Below, one piece after another: positions 1 through 7,904 of a DNA stretch of 64,000 nucleotides. This DNA comes from Frankineae bacterium MT45 (GTDB lineage Bacteria; Actinomycetota; Actinomycetes; Mycobacteriales; Jatrophihabitantaceae). The stretch covers positions 3,655,423 through 3,719,422 of the forward strand of contig LT629697.1 in assembly GCA_900100325.1 (NCBI GenBank), in the 5' to 3' direction. Position numbers and translations under genes: made by a program. Below the pieces are notes generated by a model. That model did not search any database. It was not told the origin of the DNA and was given only the letters and a program-made list of their open reading frames with translations. Numbering within the stretch: position 1 is the stretch's first letter; every line of letters starts with the position of its first letter.

Positions 1-695
1 CGGCGGCTGACCCGATCGTCACCAACCCGGACGGCTCGGTGACCTTCGGTCCGAACGGCGCGCTCACCCTCGGCATCAGGAACCCCGACGGCAGTTTCAC
101 CCTCACCGACACTGATGGGACCGGGACTCACCGGTACCGGGTCGCGTTCGCCCCGGACGGCCACCCGGTCGTCGAGGCCATCGGCTCCGACGCGATCGAC
201 GGGACCAACGGTGACGACCATGCGACGAGTCATCCGGTGAACTTCGGACCCACCAGCGATCTGTCGATCGGGGCGGAGCACTCCGGTGACGGCTTCACCC
301 TCACCGATCGTTCTGGCCCGACGCCCCATGACTATCAGGTGAGTTATGACAGCAGCGGGCACCCGCACGTCTCGGCCGCTGCCGCGTCGACCGGGGATGT
401 CTCAGCCACGACGAGCACCCAGATGGGCGTCGGGACCCAGTTCGGCGCGCAGCAATCGGAGCAGACCACCGCTGCCACCGCGTTGCCGGGCGACACGTCC
501 ACCCCAACCACGACCGGCACCGCGCACTCCGGATCGACCGCGATGGGGATGCCCATGATGGGTGGGATGGGTCGCGGCGCGGGTGGCGGCGGCGATCAGG
601 AACTGCGGCGCAAGTACGGAGCGCCGCAAGACGAGGGTGTCGTGGACGCCGACGAGCTCGAGTACTGGGACCGACTCGGTCCGACGATCGGCTGA
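1..695 (+). CDS. ESX-locus protein, C-terminal part (5' end outside window)
   Basis: The reading frame is open from the left edge to a TGA at 693-695, so the gene starts outside the window and only about 230 residues are visible. The visible part has repeated short beta-rich stretches (motifs such as FGPNGALTLG and FGPTSDLSIG, each followed by a Ser/Asp-rich strand), then a Thr/Ser-rich linker and a Met/Gly-rich segment (MGMPMMGGMGRG). It ends in a charged tail with RRKYGAPQDEGVVDADELEYW. A Gly/Met-rich linker followed by an acidic, Trp-containing tail is common at the end of large actinobacterial ESX-secreted proteins. With the downstream YbaB, EspC-like, EspG and mycosin genes this suggests an ESX substrate. 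The N-terminal domain cannot be seen, so the call rests on context and tail only. Confidence 0.6.
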   Translation, partial: AADPIVTNPDGSVTFGPNGALTLGIRNPDGSFTLTDTDGTGTHRYRVAFAPDGHPVVEAIGSDAIDGTNGDDHATSHPVNFGPTSDLSIGAEHSGDGFTLTDRSGPTPHDYQVSYDSSGHPHVSAAAASTGDVSATTSTQMGVGTQFGAQQSEQTTAATALPGDTSTPTTTGTAHSGSTAMGMPMMGGMGRGAGGGGDQELRRKYGAPQDEGVVDADELEYWDRLGPTIG

Positions 696-699
696 TCGC

Positions 700-990
700 A
701 TGCAGCTCACCACCCAGCTCGCGCAGCAGCTGATCGACCAGGCACAGCGGGACGCCGAGGCGCAGTTCAACCGTCAGCACGCACTGGCCGGTGAAGGCGA
801 GCTGGCGCTGAGGCGGATCACCGACGATGGAGCGAAGCTGAAGGCAACGGAGGCAGCGGCTAAGTTGGCAGGCACGCCGGCGCTCGGTACAGACACCAGC
901 CCCTTCTCAGGAGGGAGCAGCACCGGCCCTGCCCGCACTGATACGGACGAGATGGATGACGACGAACAACCGAGTCGCTGGCTGACGTGA
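700..990 (+). CDS. small acidic-tailed ESX-locus protein
   Basis: A 96-residue protein whose ATG lies 4 nt after the preceding stop codon, with no clear Shine-Dalgarno, so translation is probably coupled to the upstream gene. The N-terminal half is predicted helical (QLAQQLIDQAQRDAEAQFNR). The C-terminal half is a Gly/Ser/Thr-rich segment ending in DTDEMDDDEQPSRWLT, an acidic tail with a terminal Trp that resembles the tails of its neighbours. I do not recognise a family. Its place between a probable ESX substrate and a YbaB-like gene suggests a small accessory or secreted protein of the same system. A longer frame starting at 562 would overlap the previous gene and is not supported. Confidence 0.6.
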   Translation: MQLTTQLAQQLIDQAQRDAEAQFNRQHALAGEGELALRRITDDGAKLKATEAAAKLAGTPALGTDTSPFSGGSSTGPARTDTDEMDDDEQPSRWLT

Positions 991-1039
991 ATGCCAGCAG
1001 CAACCGCAGGTCGCTCAGCACAGCACGGGAGGTCGCGCT

Positions 1040-1558
1040 GTGAGTTCCCTGGTACCTCGATTCGACGCCGAGCGCGCCCGGGCGGCGTCGATGCGGATGC
1101 GCTACGTCGAGATTCGCAACGCGCTGGCGCAACTGCAGGTGAAGGCAACATCCGAGGATGGGACGGTGGCGGTCGAGATGGGGGCGGGCGGAGCGGTGCG
1201 GGCAGTGACGCTGACTGAGCAGGCCATGCAGAAGTCTCCTGAGGCCCTGTCCCGGCTGTTGCTGGAGACGATCAACAGCGCGATGCAGCAGATCGCCGAC
1301 AAGACGAACGAGGTCGTCTCGCCCTTCGTCAGCAACTCCGGGTTGGATCTGCAGGCGATCACCAGCGGTCGGGTGCCGGCCAACCCGCATCAGCGTCCGC
1401 AGAACCCGTTCGCCGAAGAGATCGAGCGGGCCAGCGCGATCCCCAAGCGCCCGATGGGCGACTACGCCAGAAGGCAGCAGGCGCCCGAGAACCCTGCCTC
1501 GAAAGCCGAGCCCGTCGATGCGGATCGCCGTCGTTTCGAGACCGGGGAGGAGGTCTAG
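1040..1558 (+). CDS. YbaB/EbfC-family protein of the ESX locus (EspL-like)
   Basis: A 172-residue protein starting at a GTG with a good Shine-Dalgarno (GGGAGG at 1028-1033, 6 nt upstream). Residues about 10-95 match the YbaB/EbfC fold: a long N-terminal helix (RARAASMRMRYVEIRNALAQ), a beta hairpin with the typical GTVAVEMGAGGAVRAVTL pattern, and a second long helix (LLLETINSAMQQIADK). The rest is polar and probably disordered. YbaB proteins are small dimeric nucleoid-associated proteins, but copies in ESX loci, such as EspL of mycobacterial ESX-1, act with secreted Esp proteins. A second YbaB-like gene at 11602-12069 has the same neighbour, an EspC-like gene. The family call is firm; the ESX role is inferred from context. 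Confidence 0.75.
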   Translation: MSSLVPRFDAERARAASMRMRYVEIRNALAQLQVKATSEDGTVAVEMGAGGAVRAVTLTEQAMQKSPEALSRLLLETINSAMQQIADKTNEVVSPFVSNSGLDLQAITSGRVPANPHQRPQNPFAEEIERASAIPKRPMGDYARRQQAPENPASKAEPVDADRRRFETGEEV

Positions 1559-1560
1559 TC

Positions 1561-1914
1561 ATGGAGAACTCAAGTCCCGACTCCTACAGCGTCGACACCG
1601 GGGTGCTCCGCGAGGTCGCCGGCAACCTCGGCGGGCAGGCCTCCTCGGCGCAGAGCCTGGTCAACCGGGCGGGCACTACCGACGTCCCCGCCGGTTCGTG
1701 GGGAACCCTCGGGTACTCTCTCGGCCTCCCCGATCTCTACACCCAGGTCCGAGATCAGGCCGACAGCACACTGAACCGCATCCATGACTTCCTGCTCTGG
1801 TCATCGCAGACACTGAGCCGGACCGCAGCCGACTACGACAACCAGGAAGCGAGCACCGTTCGTCATTTCCGGGCCATCGGCGGCGGTAACCCGACGAGCG
1901 GTGGCACGACATGA
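1561..1914 (+). CDS. EspC-like small ESX substrate with YxxxE export signal
   Basis: A 117-residue helical-hairpin-type protein. It begins 2 nt after the YbaB-like gene and overlaps the next gene by ATGA. A central W-G turn (SWGTLGYSLG, residues 46-55) separates two predicted helices, and helix 2 is followed by Y92-D-N-Q-E96. This is the YxxxD/E type VII secretion signal at the expected place after a helix-turn-helix pair. The size and layout match the EspC family of ESX substrates better than the classic EsxA/B pair. It probably leaves the cell with a partner, perhaps the product of the overlapping downstream gene. Its cognate function is not visible from sequence. Confidence 0.7.
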   Translation: MENSSPDSYSVDTGVLREVAGNLGGQASSAQSLVNRAGTTDVPAGSWGTLGYSLGLPDLYTQVRDQADSTLNRIHDFLLWSSQTLSRTAADYDNQEASTVRHFRAIGGGNPTSGGTT

Positions 1915-2690
1915 GCACCCCGGCGGCGTTCGCGATCTCCTCCAAGGAGTCTCTGACCGCGGTGATGGATGAGCTGAAGAGCCATGAATTCGCAGCGATC
2001 GGCAGTGAGGTACTGACCCTGGTCGGAGCGCCTCGCCAGGTCACCGAGGATCCGGTGGCGGTGCAGCGAGAGCTGACTGACGCCGGTCTGAGCTTCCTCA
2101 GCGGTCTCATCGAGCCGCTGAGGCAGTGCCTGGACCTGGTGACCGGAGACGCTGACTCACTGAACGCCCGGGCCGAGCAGTGGCGCACGCTGGCCGCGAG
2201 TCTGCGAGCCACCGGACCTCAGATCAATCAGACGGCGGAGGCCACTCGCAGCACCTGGACCGGCGCGGCATCGCAGGCCTTCGACACCACCATGCACGAG
2301 TTCAGCGGAACCGTCACCGGCGCGGCCGGCGCCTGTGACGGGGTAGTGATGCTGCTGCAGACCAGCGCCGAACTGATGACCGGGGCCCAGGGCCTCATCA
2401 CCGACATCCTGGCTCAAGTGGTCGAGTACATGATCGTCGCTGAGGCCTCCGCCGCGGCGTCGGCTTCAGCTACCTTCGGCGCCAGCCAGGCGATGGCCCA
2501 GGCGGCGATCGTGGGCGAGACAGCTGAGGGAGTCGAGAAGGCCATCGCGATCGTGGATCGGGTCACCGAGCTGCTCCAGCGCATTGCCCTCGCGCTCGGC
2601 GAGGTGAGTGGCGTCTTCGCCAAGGTCACCGAGCTGCTGGCCAGACTCACCAAACACGCCGTCGACGGTGAAGGGGCGGCCACGATATGA
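1911..2690 (+). CDS. WXG-type ESX protein
   Basis: A 259-residue protein translationally coupled to both neighbours (ATGA overlaps at 1911 and 2687). Residues 60-100 (for example LIEPLRQCLDLVTGDADSL) are followed by a helix-turn-helix with W116-T-G118 at the turn, the WXG signature of ESX substrates. The same segment occurs in the 495-residue protein at 9795-11282 (IEHIGFLKDALDLVGGNPDE), so the two are probably paralogues. The rest is Ala-rich and helical (about 165-255) with an amphipathic tail. No catalytic motif or separate toxin domain is visible. It is probably secreted, or forms a secreted complex with the preceding EspC-like protein. Confidence 0.65.
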   Translation: MSTPAAFAISSKESLTAVMDELKSHEFAAIGSEVLTLVGAPRQVTEDPVAVQRELTDAGLSFLSGLIEPLRQCLDLVTGDADSLNARAEQWRTLAASLRATGPQINQTAEATRSTWTGAASQAFDTTMHEFSGTVTGAAGACDGVVMLLQTSAELMTGAQGLITDILAQVVEYMIVAEASAAASASATFGASQAMAQAAIVGETAEGVEKAIAIVDRVTELLQRIALALGEVSGVFAKVTELLARLTKHAVDGEGAATI

Positions 2691-3454
2691 CCAGTTCGGT
2701 ACTCAACTGGCTGAGCCTCACCGTCGAGGAGTTCGCGCGCTGGGGCTGGCAGCAACGCATCGGCTGGCCCGACCCGCTGAGCAGCTCAGCCGTCGGGCAG
2801 TTCGAGCTGCCGCTGGAGGAGATCCTGGGTGAGACACCGTCACCGGTCACCCAGCGCAGCCGAGGCGAGGAGCGGCTGCTCGAGTCGGTCGCCGACGTGC
2901 TCTGGCGTCCGGCCTACTCCGCCTTTGCGATTCGGGGTGAGGCCGGCCGAGGCGAGACCTACTCGGTGGCGGTGGTCGGCGCCGAGGAGGCCATCTTGCT
3001 CGTGGTCACCGCCGATCAAGTACGCATCAGCCGGGTGGAGCCGACCGCGATAGCCGAGTCCCTGGTGGCTCAGTTGCCGAAGGTGCTGGCCGCGCCGACC
3101 ATCCGGATGGAGGTGGCGGCGCAGACGGCGTCGCTGCTGGCCGGCGGCTTCGAGCGGAACGCCCCGCAGCGCACGCTGCGCTCGGCGATGAGTTCGGCCG
3201 GCATCCCGGACGTGGTTGCCAACCGGCTGCTGGCCCCGGAGTCCGCCGTACTGGCCACCGGGACGTTGGCGGCGATGAGCTATGAGACCGACCCACCCCG
3301 GTTGGGGACGCGCTCGGCCAGCTGGACCGAGATGGCCGACGGAGGAATGGTCTCAAGCCTCGGACGTGGGGGCGAAGTGATCTGGGAGCCGATGTCACCC
3401 GCCGTTATGATTCGAGTGGTGGCCGACACCATGGCCAGTCTGGGTTCACGATGA
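2687..3454 (+). CDS. EspG-family ESX chaperone
   Basis: A 255-residue cytoplasmic-type protein with no signal peptide or membrane segment, starting in an ATGA overlap. Its general plan fits the EspG (ESX secretion-associated) family: an N-terminal LSLTVEEFARWGW segment, a central beta-rich part (YSVAVVGAEEAILLVVT), an LPKVLAAP segment, and a C-terminal GMVSSLGRGGEVIWEPMSP strand followed by a last helix. EspG proteins bind the tip of PE/PPE-type substrates and keep them soluble for export. The flanking WXG proteins would be its clients. Family assignment is by pattern rather than alignment, so a related uncharacterised ESX protein cannot be excluded. Confidence 0.6.
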   Translation: MTSSVLNWLSLTVEEFARWGWQQRIGWPDPLSSSAVGQFELPLEEILGETPSPVTQRSRGEERLLESVADVLWRPAYSAFAIRGEAGRGETYSVAVVGAEEAILLVVTADQVRISRVEPTAIAESLVAQLPKVLAAPTIRMEVAAQTASLLAGGFERNAPQRTLRSAMSSAGIPDVVANRLLAPESAVLATGTLAAMSYETDPPRLGTRSASWTEMADGGMVSSLGRGGEVIWEPMSPAVMIRVVADTMASLGSR

Positions 3455-3515
3455 ACGGACTCGGGAACTTCGCAGTGACGGCAACGCTGGTGCGAGTGCA
3501 GGAGGGGTGCAATAG

Positions 3516-5003
3516 ATGAGTCTGCTCGACGACATCGAGGGAGCGCTGGACTTCGGCGGGATGTCCCTGTCCCACATCAAATCTGTCGCGAGTTCGGTGA
3601 AGACCGGTCCGATGCTCGACATGGCCCGCGCCTTCGACCACGGGCACTCAGCGCTGGTCTCACAGCACGAAGGACTCGTCTCGGCCGCCACCAAGGTGGT
3701 GGGCGGGTGGAAGGGCCAGGCGGCCGACGCTGCGTCGACCAGCGTGCTCAAGACGGCCACCACCAGCCGTGAGTCGAGCTACGCCGCCCAGTCTTCGTCG
3801 CAGAACATCCGACACCTGGTCGCCACCATCCATACCGAGCAGGCCAAGATCGACGCCGTCGAGCCGGTCGATACGTCATTTTCAGCCGCCGTGCACAACG
3901 CGGGTGGGCCAGTTGCCGCCGTCTTCCACCCGGGCGCGGTCGTCGCCAACATGGCTGCGGCCCAGCTCAAGGCCAATCAGCACAAGGCAACCGCGGCCGG
4001 CTACCTGAACACCATGAACAACGCGGGGAATGAGACCGCCTCGGCCCAGGCGAAGGCCTTCGATGCGATCCCGCTGCCGAACTACGGCTTCGTTGATCCG
4101 GCCGGCCTTCCGCTCAAGATGACGGTGCCGGCGGTGAGCTCCGGCGGCAGCGGGCCCGGCAGCGGCCCGATCTACTCACCCACCGGACCCGACGGCAGCT
4201 ACGCGCCGCCGTCCACCGGCTCCCCATCCCCGGGCGGTCCCCCGGTCTCAACGGTGACACCGGTGCACTCCGGCCCGACCGTTCCCGATCCGGGCAACCC
4301 GGGGTCAACGGCACCGGCTGGGAGCAGCCCCACCCCAACCGTCCCCACCGCCCCACCGGGCAGCACGCTTCCCAGCGGAGCCAACCCGAGCCCCGCTGGC
4401 GGCCCGCCACCAGGAACCGTCACTGCGACGCCCGGATTACCGACTTCGGTCGGCGTCGGTGCCGGCGCGCTGGCCGGTGGCGGGGCATTGCTGGCCGCCG
4501 GCGGTCTCAGCGGTTTCGGCCCGGGTGGTGCGTTCAGCGGTGGCGGGACCGCCAGTGGGACGAGCGGCGGTTCGGAGTCGGCTGGCGCGGCCGGACGCTC
4601 CGGCGCGCTCGCCGGCGAAGGCGAGGACGGGTCGGTCGCCCGGCTGCGAGCTGGAGGCCCGGGCGCTAGCGGTGGGCGCGGCTTCTCGGCCGGTGATCCG
4701 GCGGAGACGTCAGGCCTGCGCGGCGGCGGGATACGCGGCGGATTCGGCGATGGGTCAGCCTCCTCCGGTGAGTACGGCAGCGGCGTGGCCGAGGCGGGGC
4801 AGTCGCCGCTGCGGGCCGGTTCGCTCGGGTCGGCGGCCGGCAGCGAACTCGCGGCGGGCGAGACGCGAGGCATCTTCCCCGGCGGTGGCGCCGGAGGGCG
4901 CCGCAGTGATGAGGAAGAGCTCAACAAGCGACCCGACTACCTGGTTGAGACCGACGACATCTGGGGTGATGGCCGGTTGGCCGCTCCTCCGGTGCTCGGC
5001 TAG
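3516..5003 (+). CDS. large Gly/Pro-rich WXG ESX substrate
   Basis: A 495-residue protein with a Shine-Dalgarno (AGGAGGGG at 3500-3507) before its ATG. The N-terminal 190 residues are helical and carry W65-K-G67 at a helix turn (the WXG motif). Residues about 200-310 are a Pro/Thr/Ser-rich low-complexity stretch, and about 310-460 are Gly/Ser-rich. The tail is acidic (SDEEELNKRPDYLVETDDIW), similar to tails of ESX-exported PPE-like proteins in other actinobacteria. It is probably a surface or secreted structural protein. No enzymatic domain is present. The strongly biased Gly/Ala composition keeps several antisense frames open by chance. Confidence 0.65.
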   Translation: MSLLDDIEGALDFGGMSLSHIKSVASSVKTGPMLDMARAFDHGHSALVSQHEGLVSAATKVVGGWKGQAADAASTSVLKTATTSRESSYAAQSSSQNIRHLVATIHTEQAKIDAVEPVDTSFSAAVHNAGGPVAAVFHPGAVVANMAAAQLKANQHKATAAGYLNTMNNAGNETASAQAKAFDAIPLPNYGFVDPAGLPLKMTVPAVSSGGSGPGSGPIYSPTGPDGSYAPPSTGSPSPGGPPVSTVTPVHSGPTVPDPGNPGSTAPAGSSPTPTVPTAPPGSTLPSGANPSPAGGPPPGTVTATPGLPTSVGVGAGALAGGGALLAAGGLSGFGPGGAFSGGGTASGTSGGSESAGAAGRSGALAGEGEDGSVARLRAGGPGASGGRGFSAGDPAETSGLRGGGIRGGFGDGSASSGEYGSGVAEAGQSPLRAGSLGSAAGSELAAGETRGIFPGGGAGGRRSDEEELNKRPDYLVETDDIWGDGRLAAPPVLG

Positions 5004-5028
5004 CCACCAGTCTGCGAAAGGCGCAACT

Positions 5029-5571
5029 ATGTCCACGAAATCCAGCTCAGGATCCTTCGATCAAATTGCTGTTCTCGTCGAAGGGTCAATCATCGGCGAC
5101 GGCGTGGCGTTCGGCCATCTGGGTGACACGATCGGTGACGCGATCGCGCAGGCGCAGATCGACGCCCAGACCGCCACCGCGGCCGGTGCCGATGTGCAGG
5201 TTGAGCTGGGTTGCCTGGTCGACATGTACAACCACCTCTCCGACCTGCACACCAGCCTCGCGCAGCGGCACGAGACGCTCCTGAACCAGGTAAAGAGTCT
5301 GGCGACGCACGCCGCCGGTGGCAGCGCACCGGGCATCAAGGCGGCCTGGTTGGCGATCGCGAAGTCGAGTGGGGCGGCCAGTCAGGGGTCGGCCACCCTC
5401 ATCGGCAATCTCAAGGCCGTCGATCAACTGGTCGTGGGCTACATGCATGCTGCACATGACAACGCGACCGCGTACGCCGCGCAGGAGAACCTCGCCGTGG
5501 CTCAGTTCGGGCAGGCCGCCGACTCGCGCGGGCGCGTCAGTGGCGCGGCGAATGCCACCGCCGCCAAGTGA
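5029..5571 (+). CDS. small helical ESX substrate with YxxxE signal
   Basis: A 180-residue protein. The start is the ATG at 5029, preceded by a purine-rich GAAAGG; a much longer upstream frame only overlaps the previous gene. It is almost entirely helical with Gly-rich turns. It contains Y149-A-A-Q-E153 in its C-terminal helix, matching the YxxxD/E type VII export signal. No WXG motif is evident. It ends in an overlap with the start of the mycosin gene (GTGA at 5568-5571), so the two are co-translated, which again points to an ESX substrate or accessory factor. I do not recognise a named family. Confidence 0.6.
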   Translation: MSTKSSSGSFDQIAVLVEGSIIGDGVAFGHLGDTIGDAIAQAQIDAQTATAAGADVQVELGCLVDMYNHLSDLHTSLAQRHETLLNQVKSLATHAAGGSAPGIKAAWLAIAKSSGAASQGSATLIGNLKAVDQLVVGYMHAAHDNATAYAAQENLAVAQFGQAADSRGRVSGAANATAAK

Positions 5572-7172
5572 GGCGAATACGGCTGACCCGATCGAGCCTC
5601 GCCGCCGGGCTCTGCGCCATCGTGCTGACTTCCGCGCCAGGGGTGGCTTCGGCCGACACCTGGCGAGCCGGGCAATGGTGGTTGGCCAAACTCAATCTGA
5701 CCCAGGCGTGGACGCTCTCAAAGGGGGAGGGCGTCAAGGTCGCTCTCTACGACTCGGGTGTGGACGCGACCCATCCGGACTTGAAGAACGCGATCGCCGG
5801 CGGTACCGACACCACCGGTCAGGGGACCCCGGACGGTCTGACGCCGGTCGCCAGCAGCATCGGGCCTTCGACCGATCCGACTAACCCGTCGTCCAAGGCC
5901 CAGCACGGCACCACGATGGCGGTCTTCATCGCCGGCCGGGGCCACGGCGCCGGCAATGCCGATGGGCTGCTCGGTTCGGCGCCGGGCTCCTCCATCCTCT
6001 CTATTTCCAGCACCGGGGCCGACGGCTCCCCGGCCCAGGCCACCCAAGCGATCCACTGGGCGGTCGCCCACGGCGCCAAAGTCATCAACATGTCCTTCAC
6101 CGGTGGCGGTCCATCGGCCGACGACATTGCCTACGCCGAGTCTCACGACGTCGTGCTAGTCGCCGGAAGCGGAAACGACGGTAGCGGCGGCCTGACCGGC
6201 CCGGCCGGATACTTCGGCGTCGTCACCGTCGGCGGCGTGGACGCCAACCTCAACTACGACCCCAACGCCACCTACGGCGGCCCGGGCGATGTGGCCGGGG
6301 AGGCCACGAGTGGTGGGATCGCCGTCGCCGGGCCAGACTCCGTTAAGAGCGAGCCTGAAAACAATGGCATCGGGTTGCCGGCCGCCACCACGGTGGCCCA
6401 GGGCACCTATACGACGACCCCGGGCACCTCGAACGCGACAGCGATCGTCAGCGGCATCATCGCGCTCATCCGGGCCAAGTTCCCAACGATGGATGCCGCC
6501 AACGTCATCAACCGACTGATCAAGACAGCGACTCCGGCCTCCGGTGGCGGCTACAGCGAGAAGGTCGGCTTCGGGGTGCCGGACGCCTACAAGGCGCTCA
6601 CCGCCGACGTCCCGAGCGTCTGTGAGAACCCACTCGGATCCGAAGCCACTCATAGCGTCGGCATATGGCAGTCGATCATCGACAACAGCGCCTACACGCC
6701 GGGGTGCACACCCACGTCATCGTCGGCCCCGGCGAGCCCTGGCGCAGTTCACACCGGCAGCGCCGCCGCTGCGTCGGAGAGTTCCTCGTCATCGGCGCTG
6801 CTCATCGGTATCGGGGCCGTGGTCGTAGTGGTCGTCGCCATCACCGGGGTCGCCTTCACCCGCCGCAACCGCAGGAACGGACCGGGCGGGCCGCCAGCCG
6901 GTGGAGCCGGAGGTGGACCGGGTGGGCCCGGTGGAGCCGGAGGTGGGCCCGGTGGAGCCGAAGGTGGACAGGGTGGGCCCGGTGGACCGCCGCCGTACCC
7001 GCCGCAGCAGTATCCCGGCCAGCCGTACCCGCCACAGAACTACCCACCGCAGAACTACCCACCACAGAGCTATCCACCGCAGAACTACCCACCGCAGAAC
7101 TACCCACCGCAGAACTACCCACCGCAGAGTTACCCGCCACCGCCACCACCGGCCGCTGCGCCGCCCCGCTAG
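5568..7172 (+). CDS. mycP: mycosin, subtilisin-like ESX membrane protease (MycP)
   Basis: A 534-residue S8 protease. It has a signal peptide (residues 1-29) and the full catalytic set: D62 in YDSGVD, H113 in QHGTTMA, oxyanion N203 in GSGND and S288 in PGTSNA. A transmembrane helix lies at about 407-428 and is followed by basic RRNRRNG. This is the standard mycosin plan: the protease sits in the periplasm, is anchored in the inner membrane, and is needed for ESX complex stability and for processing of some substrates. Unusual here is a cytoplasmic tail of about 100 residues made of Gly/Pro repeats and then about eight YPPQ-type pentapeptides. The GTG start overlaps the stop of the preceding gene. 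Mycosin normally lies in the same locus as EccB, EccC, EccD and EccE. Confidence 0.93.
   Translation: MRRIRLTRSSLAAGLCAIVLTSAPGVASADTWRAGQWWLAKLNLTQAWTLSKGEGVKVALYDSGVDATHPDLKNAIAGGTDTTGQGTPDGLTPVASSIGPSTDPTNPSSKAQHGTTMAVFIAGRGHGAGNADGLLGSAPGSSILSISSTGADGSPAQATQAIHWAVAHGAKVINMSFTGGGPSADDIAYAESHDVVLVAGSGNDGSGGLTGPAGYFGVVTVGGVDANLNYDPNATYGGPGDVAGEATSGGIAVAGPDSVKSEPENNGIGLPAATTVAQGTYTTTPGTSNATAIVSGIIALIRAKFPTMDAANVINRLIKTATPASGGGYSEKVGFGVPDAYKALTADVPSVCENPLGSEATHSVGIWQSIIDNSAYTPGCTPTSSSAPASPGAVHTGSAAAASESSSSSALLIGIGAVVVVVVAITGVAFTRRNRRNGPGGPPAGGAGGGPGGPGGAGGGPGGAEGGQGGPGGPPPYPPQQYPGQPYPPQNYPPQNYPPQSYPPQNYPPQNYPPQNYPPQSYPPPPPPAAAPPR
6901..7140 (+). repeat. in-gene GGxGG and YPPQ repeats of mycP
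   Basis: The 3' end of mycP contains two runs of coding tandem repeats. Positions about 6901-6990 repeat a GGTGGxCCxGG-type unit (Gly-rich). Positions about 7021-7140 repeat a 15-nt unit close to TACCCACCGCAGAAC, giving (N/S)YPPQ pentapeptides. The copies differ at a few third positions. This is a protein repeat rather than a mobile or CRISPR repeat. Confidence 0.85.
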
Positions 7173-7176
7173 CTGA

Positions 7177-7200
7177 GATCAGCCGGCGTCGAGGCTGATC
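7177..7200. terminator. small hairpin between convergent arms
   Basis: A perfect 8-bp inverted repeat (GATCAGCC / GGCTGATC, 8-nt loop) lies 4 nt after the mycP stop, inside the last codons of the convergent minus-strand gene. It could end transcription of the plus arm. There is no T-tract, so the call is weak. Confidence 0.35.
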
Positions 7201-7904
7201 TTGGCGCGGCGGCGCATATCCCACGCGAGTGCGGCTCGCCCGGCCAGCAGCAGGAGCGCCGACCCGCCGGCGATCCAGACGGTTCGGCGGTAGTGGCCCT
7301 GCTGATGCCGTAGCTCGCCCTCAGGCTTGGTGAGACCGGTCGGGTCGATTCGCAGCAGCGCCCGGTCACCCACGCGCAGATATCCGAGGTCCGCGCTGGT
7401 GAGCACGTCGAAGGGGACGCTCTGCCCGGTATCGGTGATCAGCGCGTACCCGATGCGATGCTGGCAGCGTCCGCCGGCGCAGGAGCCGAGGTAGGCCGAG
7501 CGAGTGACGGTGGCCGGATGCACATCGCCGACGGCGGAGATCCACAGCGTGGCCAACGCGAAAGGCGTGGCGAAGGCGAGCGCCAGGACGAGCACGAGAC
7601 CCGCAAAGGAGCCCAGAAAACCAAGAACATTCGGCCGCCGCCGGGCCGGCGGCACCGGCGGTGTCAGTGAGGCGTCTGTGACGCTGGCCGGCGCCAGGAA
7701 CACGCAGTAGCCGAAGAGGGCGCTCAGCACGGCCAGCGGGATGCCCAGCCCGTACTGGACCGCGCCGCCGTGGCCGCCGGCCAGGGTCAGCATGCCCAGG
7801 ATCTGGAGGAGCAGGAAGGCGACCGCCGAGCGAGGGCGGCTGCGGAGCAGGCGGACGAACCAGTTGGCCGGGACTGACTGGGCGTCGACGGAGGCGGGCG
7901 TCAC
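7179..7904 (-). CDS. four-helix membrane protein of the ESX locus
   Basis: A 241-residue protein. The start is the GTG at 7904, which forms a GTGA overlap with the stop of the upstream NlpC/P60 gene; a longer frame to 8045 is antisense-like coding inside that gene. There are four predicted membrane helices: two close together near the N-terminus (AVAFLLLQILGMLTLAG and LGIPLAVLSALFGYCVF), one in the middle (LGFLGSFAGLVLVLALAFA) and one near the C-terminus. A roughly 75-residue extracytoplasmic loop between helices 3 and 4 contains two close cysteines (GSCAGGRCQH). It resembles a DUF3592-type membrane protein but I cannot confirm this. It is the last gene of the minus-strand ESX arm. Confidence 0.65.
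   Translation of the reverse strand: MTPASVDAQSVPANWFVRLLRSRPRSAVAFLLLQILGMLTLAGGHGGAVQYGLGIPLAVLSALFGYCVFLAPASVTDASLTPPVPPARRRPNVLGFLGSFAGLVLVLALAFATPFALATLWISAVGDVHPATVTRSAYLGSCAGGRCQHRIGYALITDTGQSVPFDVLTSADLGYLRVGDRALLRIDPTGLTKPEGELRHQQGHYRRTVWIAGGSALLLLAGRAALAWDMRRRAKISLDAG

Noticed and set aside
4459..5028. N-terminal extension of the gene at 5029
   Set aside because: It lies wholly within the preceding Gly-rich gene and has no ribosome site; the ATG at 5029 is better.
6901..7140. Regular repeats that could suggest a CRISPR array
   Set aside because: The units are 15 nt, contiguous, in frame and encode YPPQ; there are no spacers.
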